A DNA stretch of 64,000 nucleotides from Gammaproteobacteria bacterium (GTDB lineage: Bacteria > Pseudomonadota > Gammaproteobacteria > JAJPIJ01), in NCBI GenBank assembly GCA_022071965.1, contig JAJVIQ010000021.1, forward strand, positions 216,423 through 280,422. Direction: 5' to 3'. A program made the translations under genes and the position numbers. The notes beneath the pieces are model-generated. The model was not told the DNA's origin and made no database searches. It saw only the letters and a list, made by a program, of their open reading frames with translations. Positions 43,555-52,516 of the stretch are shown piece after piece (within the stretch, counting starts at the first letter, position 1; every line of letters starts with the position of its first letter).

Positions 43555-45402
43555 ATGGCAATTCAACACGACGGTCCCTCGCGGACCAAGAACAAGAAGC
43601 TGCTCAAGTGGGTAGATGAGATGGCGGCGCTCTGCAGGCCGGCCAGGATCTACTGGTGCAATGGCTCGCAGGAGGAGTATGACCGCCTCTGCAACGAGTT
43701 GATCGCGGGCGGCACCTTCATCAAGCTCAATCCCGCCAGGCGCCCGAACAGCTATCTGGCCCGTTCTGCACCCAGCGACGTGGCACGCGTGGAGGATCGC
43801 ACCTTCATCTGCAGCAAGAACAAGGACGAGGCCGGACCGACGAACAACTGGATGGATCCCGCCGAGATGCGCGGCATCCTCGGCAAGCTGTTCGACGGCT
43901 GCATGAAGGGCCGCACCATGTACGTGGTGCCCTTCAGCATGGGACCGATCGGCTCGCCGATCTCGCACATCGGTGTCGAGCTTTCCGACTCGCCGTACGT
44001 GGCGGTGAGCCAGCGCATCATGACCCGCATGGGTCAGGACGCGCTCGATGCCCTGGGTGCCGACGGCGATTTCGTGCCGTGCGTACACTCCGTGGGCGCG
44101 CCGCTCGAGCCGGGCCAGCAGGATGTTCCCTGGCCCTGCAACGAGATCAAGTACATCACCCATTTTCCCGAGACCCACGAGATCTGGTCGTACGGTTCCG
44201 GCTATGGCGGCAACGCGCTGCTCGGCAAGAAGTGCTTCGCGCTGCGCATTGCCTCGGTGATGGGACGCGAGCAGGGCTGGCTCGCCGAGCACATGCTCAT
44301 CCTCGGGGTGGAGTCGCCGCATGGCGAGAAGACCTACGTCGCGGCGGCGTTCCCGAGCGCCTGCGGCAAAACCAACTTCGCCATGCTGATCCCGCCGGTC
44401 GAGGGCTTCAAGGGCTGGAAGGTGACCACCATCGGCGACGATATCGCCTGGATCAAGCCGCATGCCGACGGCAAGTTCTATGCGATCAACCCGGAGGCAG
44501 GGTACTTCGGTGTCGCGCCCGGCACCTCGATACACTCGAACCCGAACGCGATCCTGACCCTCAGGGAGAACTGCATCTTCACCAACTGCGCGCTCACCGA
44601 CGATGGCGACGTGTGGTGGGAGGGCATGACCGACCAGCCGCCGGCGCACGCCATCGACTGGAAGGGCAAGGACTGGACTCCGGCCTCCGAGACGCCCGCC
44701 GCGCATCCAAACGCCCGCTTCACGGCGCCGGCCGGTCAGTGCCCGTCGATCGACCCGAACTGGGAGAATCCCGCGGGCGTGCCGATCAGCGCGTTCGTCT
44801 TCGGCGGCCGCGTAAGCAAGAACTTTCCGCTGGTCTTCCAGAGCTACTCCTGGGAGCACGGCGTGTACCTCGCCGCCACCATGGGCTCGGAGGCGACCGC
44901 GGCGGCCGTCGGGCAGGCAGCGATGCGCCGCGATCCGATGGCGATGCTGCCGTTCTGCGGTTACAACATGGCCGACTACTGGGCGCACTGGCTGAAAATC
45001 GGCCGCAGCAGGGTTGCCGCGCCGCCTCTCATCTTCCGCGTCAACTGGTTCCGCAAGGACGAGAACGGCAAGTTCATCTGGCCGGGCTTCGGCGAGAACA
45101 TGCGCGCCCTGATGTGGATCGTCGATCGCTGCCGAGGCCGCGCCGCCGCAGTCGAGAGTCCCATCGGCTGGCTGCCGCCGGCATCGGCGCTGAACTGGGA
45201 AGGTCTGAATTTCCCGATGGAAAAGTACTACGCGATCATGAACATCGACCGGGAGAAGGCGAAAGTCGAAGCCGAGGAGCAGAAGGAGTTCTTCGACAAG
45301 TTCGGCGATCGCATGCCGCGTGAGCTGCTGCTCGAGCGTGAATTGCTGCTGTCACGGCTGAATCGCTCGCCCGAAACCTGGGAGCTCAACAAGGCCGCAT
45401 AG
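43555..45402 (+). CDS. pckG: Phosphoenolpyruvate carboxykinase (GTP)
   Basis: Interconverts oxaloacetate and PEP with GTP. The 615-residue length and motifs are those of the GTP-dependent class. The P-loop with reactive cysteine is [14 protein letters not shown] (Cys ~270). The metal site region [14 protein letters not shown] and the substrate loop [23 protein letters not shown] follow, with guanine-binding Phe residues in the latter. It is monocistronic: a strong terminator follows 39 bases after the stop. It lies between the two pha blocks and connects TCA intermediates with gluconeogenesis. Confidence 0.97.
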   Translation: MAIQHDGPSRTKNKKLLKWVDEMAALCRPARIYWCNGSQEEYDRLCNELIAGGTFIKLNPARRPNSYLARSAPSDVARVEDRTFICSKNKDEAGPTNNWMDPAEMRGILGKLFDGCMKGRTMYVVPFSMGPIGSPISHIGVELSDSPYVAVSQRIMTRMGQDALDALGADGDFVPCVHSVGAPLEPGQQDVPWPCNEIKYITHFPETHEIWSYGSGYGGNALLGKKCFALRIASVMGREQGWLAEHMLILGVESPHGEKTYVAAAFPSACGKTNFAMLIPPVEGFKGWKVTTIGDDIAWIKPHADGKFYAINPEAGYFGVAPGTSIHSNPNAILTLRENCIFTNCALTDDGDVWWEGMTDQPPAHAIDWKGKDWTPASETPAAHPNARFTAPAGQCPSIDPNWENPAGVPISAFVFGGRVSKNFPLVFQSYSWEHGVYLAATMGSEATAAAVGQAAMRRDPMAMLPFCGYNMADYWAHWLKIGRSRVAAPPLIFRVNWFRKDENGKFIWPGFGENMRALMWIVDRCRGRAAAVESPIGWLPPASALNWEGLNFPMEKYYAIMNIDREKAKVEAEEQKEFFDKFGDRMPRELLLERELLLSRLNRSPETWELNKAA

Positions 45403-45441
45403 CCCGGGATCATCGGCTTCGGGTCGTTGCCCGGAACCGCG

Positions 45442-45472
45442 AGCCCCGGCGGGAAACCGCCGGGGCTTTTTT
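45442..45472 (+). terminator. Rho-independent terminator of pckG
   Basis: An 11-bp perfect stem (AGCCCCGGCGG / CCGCCGGGGCT) with a GAAA tetraloop is followed by TTTTT. It starts 39 bases after the pckG stop codon. Confidence 0.9.
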
Positions 45473-45972
45473 GTTGCACGGCCGGCGCGGCGGGGTATCG
45501 AGCACTGTGACGGCCGGCAGGCCGGGGTGGAGCGGCATGGGTTTCGATACTCGGGCGACGCGACGATATGCTACGGCCACCGCATCCCGGGCGCGCTCGA
45601 GTCCCTGCAGACATTCGACCTGGCTGGTGTTCACCGATGCCGGCGCACAATGCCGGCGGACGGGAGCTGCGGCCCCGGCGCTTCCCCGGCGTCCTCCTTG
45701 AAGACGACGAGGTAAGCGGCGCCGAGGCCACGCTCCGCCTCCTGGACCATGTGGACCTGCTCGCCATTCAATTCAACAGCGCAATCTTCCACCGCCGACC
45801 CATCGCAGCCTCCTCCCGGGCTTGAACCGTTCAGCCGGATCGCGCCGGGCGCTGGTGTCAGGATGATTGACGCTCCCGCGGATCTCCATCGTGGTGCCCG
45901 GGTTCCCGGGTGGCGAGTTGGCGTTGCGCGGCAGCCGCGGTCCACGAGCGCTCGGCAATCTCGGCGCGCCCT
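45473..45972. other. 500-base convergent intergenic stretch
   Basis: Lies between the pckG terminator and the phaB2 terminator. A leftward frame at 45631-45945 has an acidic, protein-like second half (VEDCAVELNGEQVHMVQEA) but an Arg/Pro-rich first half and no ribosome site. I do not call it a gene. It may be a fragment of something older. Confidence 0.4.
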
Positions 45973-46003
45973 GAAAAGAACGAGCCCCGCGAAGGGCGGG
46001 GCT
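45973..46003 (-). terminator. Rho-independent terminator of the phaA-phaB-phaR-phaB2 operon
   Basis: Read leftward, AGCCCCGC pairs with GCGGGGCT around a short loop and is followed by CGTTCTTTT. It sits ~35 bases beyond the phaB2 stop and ends the minus-strand pha transcript. Confidence 0.8.
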
Positions 46004-46037
46004 GGCTCGAAGCGGGGACCACGGCCGGAAGCGCGAT

Positions 46038-47003
46038 CTACATCATGAAAAGCCCGCCGTTGATGGAGAGATCAGAGCCGGTGATGTAACCGCTTTCGTC
46101 CGATGCCAGAAAGGCCACGGCATGGGCGATCTCGGAGGGTTCCGCGAACCGTCCGACCGGGATCTTGGCGATGATGCCGTTGCGCACGTCTTCCGGCACC
46201 GCCATGGCCATCTTGGTGTTCACGTAGCCGGGCGATACCGTGTTGACGGTGATGCCCTGATCGGCCAGCTCGCGCGCCAGCGAGCGCGTGAAACCGATCA
46301 TGCCCGCCTTGGCGGCGGAATAGTTGGTCTGGCCGAACTGGCCCTTTTGACCGTTCACCGATGAGATGTTGATGACGCGGCCGAAATGCCGCGATGACAT
46401 TCCGTCGATGAACTGCTTGGTCACGTTGAATACACTGTCGAGGTTGGTGTCGAGCACCGCGTGCCAATGCGCCTCGTCCATCTTGCGCAGGGTGTTGTCC
46501 TTGGTGATGCCGGCGCAGTTCACGAGGATGTCGGCGCCGCCGTACTTCTTCTCGATTTCCCTGGCCATGTGCTCGCAAGAAACGAAGTCGGTGACGTTGC
46601 ACTCCACGACGTCTATGTCGAGGCCCTCGGCCTTTCGATCCTTCTGCCATTGCTTCGCGAAATCGGCCTCCGGAGCGATGTAGGTCGACACCACCTGGCA
46701 GCCGTTCCTGGCGAGCTTGCGGCAGATCTCCGTGCCAATCCCGCCGCAGCCGCCGGTGACGACCGCCACACGCCGCGTGGTTTTTTTCACCGCCGATCGG
46801 GCCGGGGCGGATCGCATCGCCAGGGCCGGGTTGAACATGCGAGTGCCGCTGATGAGATTGGCCGTCAGGTCGTTGATGTGCTTGATTGTCGCGCCATCGA
46901 TCACCTCCGCGGCAAATTCCGCCATCTGCATCATCGACTTGAATGCCGCCTCCATCGACTTCGTCCACTGCTCCATGATTTGCATCGGCAGGGGGTGGAT
47001 CAT
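46038..47003 (-). CDS. Acetoacetyl-CoA reductase paralogue with phasin-like N-terminal extension
   Basis: A 321-residue protein. Residues ~78-321 are a full short-chain dehydrogenase of the PhaB type. The NADPH site is VAVVTGGCGGIGTE and the Ser/Tyr/Lys set is in NISSVNGQKGQFGQTNYSAAKAG. The ending GSDLSINGGLFMM is typical of PhaB. It is about 60% alike by eye to the neighbouring phaB product. Residues 1-77 are extra: an amphipathic helical stretch (MEQWTKSMEAAFKSMMQMAE, then GATIKHINDLTANLISGT) and an Ala/Lys linker, like a short phasin. The ATG at 47003 has a GGAG ribosome site and lies 17 bases after phaR. The reductase would make (R)-3-hydroxybutyryl-CoA. Confidence 0.88.
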   Translation of the reverse strand: MIHPLPMQIMEQWTKSMEAAFKSMMQMAEFAAEVIDGATIKHINDLTANLISGTRMFNPALAMRSAPARSAVKKTTRRVAVVTGGCGGIGTEICRKLARNGCQVVSTYIAPEADFAKQWQKDRKAEGLDIDVVECNVTDFVSCEHMAREIEKKYGGADILVNCAGITKDNTLRKMDEAHWHAVLDTNLDSVFNVTKQFIDGMSSRHFGRVINISSVNGQKGQFGQTNYSAAKAGMIGFTRSLARELADQGITVNTVSPGYVNTKMAMAVPEDVRNGIIAKIPVGRFAEPSEIAHAVAFLASDESGYITGSDLSINGGLFMM

Positions 47004-47019
47004 GGGGAACAACTCCGCC

Positions 47020-47538
47020 TTACTTGTCGGACTGCTCGGCATCATCAGGCTCCTGTTGCGTATCGTCGGTCGGCGAGGCCGGCTTCTTGCTCATTCCGGT
47101 CGCCTTGAAGAACTCGTTCTGCATGCGCCGCCACAACTCCATGTTGCGCTCCGTCATCTCCTGCATCGCACCCAGGGGATTGCCGGCGACTGCGCGCGTC
47201 ATCTGCTGCTGGAAGGCCTGCTGCTGTTCGGCGAGCATTCCCAGGCTCTGCTGGATGAAATTGGACGCGGCTCCCTGCATGGACTTGCCATAGAAACCAA
47301 TCAGCTGCTGCAGCATGTCCGTGGAAAACACCGGCGAGCCCGCCTCCTCCTGTTCAATGATGATCTGCAGAAGGATGTTGCGGGTGATGTCCTCACCTGT
47401 CTGCTTGTCCGTCACCAGGAAAGGCACGCCCTCGAGGACGAGCTTCTTTACGTCGTCGAGGGTGATGTACTTGCTTTCCGTCGTGTCGTAGAGGCGGCGG
47501 TTCGGATACTTTTTGATAACGCGCTTTTCAATCGTCAT
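47020..47538 (-). CDS. phaR: PhaR, polyhydroxyalkanoate synthesis repressor
   Basis: A 172-residue regulator. The N-terminal PHB/PHA accumulation DNA-binding domain is MTIEKRVIKKYPNRRLYDTT and on to the SKYITLDDVKKLVLEG segment (residues ~1-60). A second domain from about 65 follows (ILLQIIIEQEEAGSPVFST, LQQLIGFYG). The Gln-rich helical end contacts polymer. PhaR binds nascent PHA granules and releases DNA, so pha and phasin genes are derepressed when polymer forms. The chosen ATG removes eight non-conserved residues. It lies between the two reductase genes in the minus-strand operon. Confidence 0.95.
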   Translation of the reverse strand: MTIEKRVIKKYPNRRLYDTTESKYITLDDVKKLVLEGVPFLVTDKQTGEDITRNILLQIIIEQEEAGSPVFSTDMLQQLIGFYGKSMQGAASNFIQQSLGMLAEQQQAFQQQMTRAVAGNPLGAMQEMTERNMELWRRMQNEFFKATGMSKKPASPTDDTQQEPDDAEQSDK

Positions 47539-47565
47539 GGGTTTCGATCCCTGGCATCTCAAACG

Positions 47566-48309
47566 CTACATCATATGCTGTCCACCGTTGGCGGCAATAT
47601 CCGCCCCAGTGATGAAGCCGGCCTCGGGCGCGGCGAGGAAGTCGACCACGAAGGCCACGTCCTCGACGGTACCGAGGCGGCCGACCGGGATCTGGGCGAT
47701 GATCTGCTTGCGGATATCCTCGGGCACGGCCATGACCATCTCGGTGGCGATGTAGCCGGGCGACAGCGTGTTGACCGTCACTCCCTTGCGCGCCACTTCC
47801 TGTGCAAGAGCCATCGTGAAACCGTGCATGCCGGCCTTGGCGGCCGAATAGTTGCACTGGCCGATCTGGCCCTTCTGCCCGTTTATCGACGAGATGTTGA
47901 TGATACGGCCGAAACCGCGATCGGTCATCCCCTGCACGACCTGACGGCTCATGTTGAATACGCTGTCGAGATTGGTGTTCAGCACCGTGTTCCACTGCTC
48001 CCAGGTCATCTTGCGCAGCGTCGTATCCATGGTGATGCCGGCATTGTTGACGAGGATGTCGACCGGCCCGAGCTCCTTCTCGACGGCAGCAACGAAATCC
48101 TTGCAGGCATTGAAGTCGGTCACGTCGCACTTGTGGGCGAAGAAGGACTGACCCTTGTTTTGCTCCTGCCAGTGCTTGAGCTTTTGATCGCTGCGGTAGT
48201 TGGTGGCGACCCTGGCGCCGGAATCGGAAAGCTGTCTGCAAATGGCCGTGCCGATGGCTCCTGTGCCCCCCGTTACGATGGCCACTTTATCTTTCAAACT
48301 GGTTTTCAT
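47566..48309 (-). CDS. phaB: PhaB, acetoacetyl-CoA reductase
   Basis: A 247-residue NADPH-dependent reductase making (R)-3-hydroxybutyryl-CoA. The cofactor site is VAIVTGGTGAIGTAICRQL. The catalytic Ser-Tyr-Lys lies in INISSINGQKGQIGQCNYSA followed by AKAG. The substrate region includes the family segment SPGYIATEMVMAVPE and the ending GGQHMM. Length and start are those of canonical PhaB. It follows phaA by 27 bases and precedes phaR by 27 bases. Confidence 0.97.
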   Translation of the reverse strand: MKTSLKDKVAIVTGGTGAIGTAICRQLSDSGARVATNYRSDQKLKHWQEQNKGQSFFAHKCDVTDFNACKDFVAAVEKELGPVDILVNNAGITMDTTLRKMTWEQWNTVLNTNLDSVFNMSRQVVQGMTDRGFGRIINISSINGQKGQIGQCNYSAAKAGMHGFTMALAQEVARKGVTVNTLSPGYIATEMVMAVPEDIRKQIIAQIPVGRLGTVEDVAFVVDFLAAPEAGFITGADIAANGGQHMM

Positions 48310-48336
48310 TTCTGGATCCTCGGGGTCTTGTCGTTG

Positions 48337-49515
48337 TTATCGTTCCACGGCCAACGCTACACCCTGGCCGCCGCCTATGCACAGCGTCGCGAGGCCCTTG
48401 TGCGCATTGCGTCGCTTCATCTCGTGCAGGAGTGTGACGAGCACACGGCAGCCCGAGGCCCCGATGGGATGACCGAGCGCGATGGCGCCGCCGTTGACGT
48501 TCACCTTGCTGGTGTCCCAGCCGAGATCGTGATCGACGGACATGGCCTGGGCCGCGAATGCCTCGTTGGCCTCGATGAGGTCGAGATCCCCGATCTTCCA
48601 CGTGGCCTTCTCCAGGCAGCGACGGGTGGCGGGTATCGGGCCGGTGCCCATGATCTTGGGGTCGACGCCAGCGCTCGCGTAAGCGACGATCCGAGCAAGG
48701 GGAGTCAGGCCAAGTTCCTTCGCCTTGCGCTCGCTCATCACGATGCACATGGCGGCGCCATCATTGATTCCGGAGGCATTGCCGGCTGTGACGGAGCCTT
48801 CCTTGTCGAAGGCGGGTTTCAGCTTGCCCAGGGACTCCGGCGTCGTGCCGGCACGGGGGTATTCGTCCTTGCTGAAGACCAGGGGGTCGCCCTTGCGCTG
48901 GGGGATCTCCACGGGAATGATCTCCTCGTCGAACCTGCCCGCCTTCTGGGCGGCCTCGGTCTTCTGCTGCGAGGCGGCGGCGAAGCGGTCCTGGGCCTCG
49001 CGGGTGAATTTGTACTTCTTGACGATGTTCTCGGCGGTGACGCCCATGTGGCAGCTGTTGAAGACGTCGGTCAGACCCTCGTTGATCATGTGATCCTTCA
49101 TCACCCAGTCGCCCATCTTGTTGCCGACGCGGGACTTGGGCAGGATGTGGGGAGACGTCGACATGCTCTCCTGGCCGCCGGCGACGATGATCTCCGCATC
49201 CCCGGCACGGATCGCCTGCGCCGCCAGTGCAACGGCCTTGAGTCCGGAGCCGCAAACCTTGTTGACGGTCATGGCCGGTACGGTGTCGGGCAGGCCGGCG
49301 TAGATGGCGGCCTGACGGGCGGGGTTCATGCCCACGCCGGCGGTCAGCACGTGGCCGATGATGACCTCATCAACCTGATCCGGCTTGATGCCTGCCTTCG
49401 CGAGCAGACCGGCAATGACCTTGGCCCCGAGCTGCGCCGCCGGGATTTCCGAAAGGGTGCCGCCGAAACTGCCGATAGCGGTGCGACCCGCTGCAACGAT
49501 TACCGCGTTTTCCAT
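48337..49515 (-). CDS. phaA: PhaA, acetyl-CoA C-acetyltransferase (beta-ketothiolase)
   Basis: A 392-residue biosynthetic thiolase condensing two acetyl-CoA. The acyl-accepting Cys88 is in [12 protein letters not shown]. The second site has [17 protein letters not shown] with the conserved histidine, and the proton-shuttling cysteine is in [12 protein letters not shown]. Ribosome site GGAGGAAAT lies right before the ATG. It is the first gene of the phaA-phaB-phaR-phaB2 operon. A palindrome fitting a PhaR operator lies ~85-100 bases upstream. Confidence 0.97.
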   Translation of the reverse strand: MENAVIVAAGRTAIGSFGGTLSEIPAAQLGAKVIAGLLAKAGIKPDQVDEVIIGHVLTAGVGMNPARQAAIYAGLPDTVPAMTVNKVCGSGLKAVALAAQAIRAGDAEIIVAGGQESMSTSPHILPKSRVGNKMGDWVMKDHMINEGLTDVFNSCHMGVTAENIVKKYKFTREAQDRFAAASQQKTEAAQKAGRFDEEIIPVEIPQRKGDPLVFSKDEYPRAGTTPESLGKLKPAFDKEGSVTAGNASGINDGAAMCIVMSERKAKELGLTPLARIVAYASAGVDPKIMGTGPIPATRRCLEKATWKIGDLDLIEANEAFAAQAMSVDHDLGWDTSKVNVNGGAIALGHPIGASGCRVLVTLLHEMKRRNAHKGLATLCIGGGQGVALAVER

Positions 49516-49598
49516 GAGATTTCCTCCACTGGGAGCGTTTGGAAGGAAAGCCGGCCCGTGCGTATGTCTCGCGCGTCGGGAGACTTGCCATCAAGGTA

Positions 49599-49617
49599 TT
49601 TTTTGCACTGCACAAAA
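49599..49617. promoter_or_regulatory. Candidate PhaR operator upstream of phaA
   Basis: An interrupted palindrome centred on TGCA-C-TGCA, flanked by TTTT and AAAA (only one arm position mismatches within 19 bases). It has the same TGC-N3-GCA form as the site upstream of phaE and lies ~85 bases before the phaA start. The remaining bases up to 49862 show no gene. Confidence 0.6.
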
Positions 49618-49862
49618 ACGCACGCGCATCCTAGCAAACCTGCGTTCGGCCGCCAAGCAATTCTCATGGCGGCGGCGCCCGTCTGACCCCTGAACGAGGG
49701 CAACACGCACAGCATATCGCCTGGGCAGCCGGTGAACATTATCCCCAACGGGATAGGCAGCGGCTTGAATATCGTCAGTCCGGCACCTGGTGGGTCCGTA
49801 CCGACCGGCCCCGGACGAGGAAGCGGGGCGGCGCCTGGAGAGCCCGGACCCAGGCTGGAGGC

Positions 49863-51278
49863 TCAGAAGTGAATGGCGCGCTGGGACACCGCCAGCGCGG
49901 CCTCGTGCATCGCCTCGGCCAGCGTCGGGTGGGCATGAACGGTCAGGGCGAGGTCCTCGCTGCTGGCGTCGAAGGCCATCGCCAGCGTGGCCTCGGCGAT
50001 GAGCTCGGAGGCGTTGGCGCCAAGTATGTGAACGCCGAGCAGCCGGTCCGTGGCGGCATCGGCGATCATCTTGACCATGCCGCTGGTCTCGCCCATGCCC
50101 TTGGCGCGGCCGTTGGCCATGAACGGGAACTGCCCGATGCGGACGTCGCGGCCCTCGGCCCGGAGCTCCGCCTCGTTCTTCCCCACCCAGGCGATCTCGG
50201 GCCACGTGTACATCACCCAGGGTACGTGGTTGAAGTCGACGTGAGGCCTCTGGCCGGCGATGCGCTCGGCCACCGCCACGCCTTCCTCGCTGGCCTTGTG
50301 CGCCAGCATCGGGCCGCGCACGACGTCGCCGACGGCGTAGATGTGCGCCTGCGCCGTGCGGCAATCGCTATCGACGACGATGAAGCCGCGCGGATCGAGT
50401 TGGACACCCGCGGCCTCGACGTTCAGCCCCTGCGTATTCGGCTTGCGGCCGACCGCGACGATGAGCCTGTCGAACTGCAACTCCTGGCTCGCCCCCTGCC
50501 ATTCGAAGCCGACGGCGACCCCCTCGGCGCCCTGGCGGGTGCCCGTCACCCTGGCGCCGAGCCTGATGTCGAGTCCCTGTTTGGTGAGCAGCTTGAACGC
50601 CTCCTCCGCAATCGTTCTGTCCACCGGTGCGAGGAACGTGTCGAGGGCCTCCAATACCGTCACCTGCGCGCCGAGGCGGCGCCACACGCTTCCGAGTTCC
50701 AGCCCGATGACTCCGGCACCTATTACCCCGAGGCGCGCCGGAACCGCGTCGAAGCAAAGCGCGCCGGTCGAGTCGACGATACGCCGATCGTCCACCGGAG
50801 CGGACGCGATCTTGGCGGGCACGGAGCCGGTCGCGATGATGAACCTGCCGGCGCTGACCCGCTGCGAGGCGCCGCCGGCCGAGACGACCTCGACCTCGGA
50901 GGAATCGACGAAACGGGCGTGGCCCGCCAGGGTATCGACCTTGTTCTTCTTCAGCAGCGACGCCACGCCCAGCGTCAAGGTCTGCACGACCTTGTCCTTG
51001 CGTTTCATCATCGTCGCCACGTCGATGCTCGCGCCGGACACCTTGATGCCATGTTCCGCGACGTGCCTGGTGAGGTGTTCGTAATAGTGCGAGGAGTCCA
51101 GCAGCGCCTTGGAGGGTATGCACCCGACGTTCAGGCAGGTTCCGCCGAGCGTAGGCTTGCCGCCGGCGGTAACCATGCTGTCGATACAGGCGGTCTTCAG
51201 ACCGAGTTGAGCGCAGCGGATGGCGGCGACATACCCGCCTGGCCCCGCGCCGATGACGAGGACATCGTATTGGCTCAT
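49863..51278 (-). CDS. lpdA: Dihydrolipoyl dehydrogenase (E3)
   Basis: A 471-residue flavoprotein that reoxidises dihydrolipoyl groups with NAD+. FAD fold: VLVIGAGPGGYVAAIRCAQLG. The redox disulfide is Cys48/Cys53 in GGTCLNVGCIPSK. The NAD fold is LGVIGAGVIGLELGSVW. The active-site His-Glu pair is in VHAHPTLAEAMHEAAL near the C-terminus. It is the last gene of sucA-sucB-lpdA, 11 bases after sucB, so it should serve the 2-oxoglutarate dehydrogenase complex. Confidence 0.97.
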   Translation of the reverse strand: MSQYDVLVIGAGPGGYVAAIRCAQLGLKTACIDSMVTAGGKPTLGGTCLNVGCIPSKALLDSSHYYEHLTRHVAEHGIKVSGASIDVATMMKRKDKVVQTLTLGVASLLKKNKVDTLAGHARFVDSSEVEVVSAGGASQRVSAGRFIIATGSVPAKIASAPVDDRRIVDSTGALCFDAVPARLGVIGAGVIGLELGSVWRRLGAQVTVLEALDTFLAPVDRTIAEEAFKLLTKQGLDIRLGARVTGTRQGAEGVAVGFEWQGASQELQFDRLIVAVGRKPNTQGLNVEAAGVQLDPRGFIVVDSDCRTAQAHIYAVGDVVRGPMLAHKASEEGVAVAERIAGQRPHVDFNHVPWVMYTWPEIAWVGKNEAELRAEGRDVRIGQFPFMANGRAKGMGETSGMVKMIADAATDRLLGVHILGANASELIAEATLAMAFDASSEDLALTVHAHPTLAEAMHEAALAVSQRAIHF

Positions 51279-51289
51279 GGTGGTTGTTC

Positions 51290-52498
51290 TTATATCTGCA
51301 ACAGAATGCGCGCCGGGTCTTCCAGCAGCTCCTTGACGTGCACGAGGAATTGTACCGCCTCGCGGCCGTCGATGATTCGATGATCGTAGGACAATGCGAC
51401 GTACATCATCGGCCGGATCACGACCTGTCCGTGCTCGGCGATCGGCCGCTCCTGCGTCTTGTGCATGCCCAGTATGGCGCTCTGCGGCGGGTTGATGATC
51501 GGCGTGGACATGAGCGAACCGAACACTCCGCCGTTGGTGATGGTGAAGGTGCCGCCGCTCAGTTCCTCGATGCTCAGCGTGTTGGCACGGGCCTTCTCGG
51601 AGAGACCACGGACCTGCCTCTCCACCTCGGCGAGACTCAGGTGCTCGACGTCACGAAGGACGGGCACGACCAGACCGCGCGGGGCACTGACCGCCACACC
51701 GATGTCGAAGTAGTTGTGATACAGGATGTCGTCGCCGTCGACGGAGGCGTTGACGACGGGAAACTTCTTCAGTGCCTCCATCGCCGCCTTGAGGAAGAAA
51801 CCCATGAATCCGAGCTTGACACCGTGCGTCCTCTCGAACGCATCGCGGTAACGCTCCCGCAGGCTCATCACCGGCTGCATGTTGATGTCGTTGAACGTGG
51901 TGAGGATGGCGTTGTCCCGCTGGGCGGCCAGCAGGCGCTCCGCGGCACGCCTGCGCAGGCGGCTCATGGGCACACGTTGCTCGCTGCGCGCCGGCGCGGA
52001 CTGCGGTTCGCCGACCATCGGCGGCAGTATCTGAGAGCTCTCCCCGTTGGTGAGCGTGAGCGATGAGGCGGCGGGAGCGTGCTTGAGATATTCCACCACG
52101 TCGGCCTTCGTGACCCGTCCTTCGCGACCCGTGGGCAGCCGGGTGGCATCGACTGCATGTTCGGCCGCAAGCTTTCGCACCGCCGGACTGAGCTTGGGCT
52201 CGGCGGCTTCGCGCCGCGGCGCGGGCTCGGCGGCAACCGGCGCAGACGCCGTAGCGGCGGCCTCGGTGTCGATGACCGCGAGGATCTCATTGCTGATCGC
52301 GGATTCACCGCTCTTCTTGCGGACCTCCTTCAGCACTCCGTCCTCCGGCGCCGCGAGCTCCAGCGTCACCTTGTCAGTTTCGAGATCGATGAGGCGATCG
52401 CCGCGGAGCACGCGCTCGCCCGGCTGCTTCTGCCATTCCATGAGCGTGGCATCGGCCACGGATTCAGCCAGGACCGGTACTTTCACTTCTACGAGCAC
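51290..52498 (-). CDS. sucB: Dihydrolipoyllysine-residue succinyltransferase (E2 of 2-oxoglutarate dehydrogenase)
   Basis: A 402-residue core enzyme. One lipoyl domain has Lys43 in [16 protein letters not shown]. An Ala/Pro linker is followed by the E1/E3-binding domain ([20 protein letters not shown], about residues 108-140). The catalytic domain from ~175 ends with the CoA-acyltransferase motif [17 protein letters not shown] single lipoyl domain and the neighbouring sucA identify it as the succinyltransferase rather than the pyruvate complex E2. It is 18 bases after sucA. Confidence 0.97.
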   Translation of the reverse strand: MLVEVKVPVLAESVADATLMEWQKQPGERVLRGDRLIDLETDKVTLELAAPEDGVLKEVRKKSGESAISNEILAVIDTEAAATASAPVAAEPAPRREAAEPKLSPAVRKLAAEHAVDATRLPTGREGRVTKADVVEYLKHAPAASSLTLTNGESSQILPPMVGEPQSAPARSEQRVPMSRLRRRAAERLLAAQRDNAILTTFNDINMQPVMSLRERYRDAFERTHGVKLGFMGFFLKAAMEALKKFPVVNASVDGDDILYHNYFDIGVAVSAPRGLVVPVLRDVEHLSLAEVERQVRGLSEKARANTLSIEELSGGTFTITNGGVFGSLMSTPIINPPQSAILGMHKTQERPIAEHGQVVIRPMMYVALSYDHRIIDGREAVQFLVHVKELLEDPARILLQI

Positions 52499-52516
52499 GG
52501 CAGTTCTCCTTGCGCC

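Noticed and set aside
45631-45945. Leftward 104-codon frame between the pckG and phaB2 terminators
   Set aside because: Second half is protein-like but the first half is not, there is no ribosome site, and it lies between two terminators with no promoter seen.
46717-49686. A plus-strand open frame of almost 990 codons antisense to phaB2-phaR-phaB-phaA
   Set aside because: It is the mirror of GC-biased codons in four recognisable pha genes; the translation has no family motifs, is His/Arg/Leu-rich and spans several intergenic gaps.
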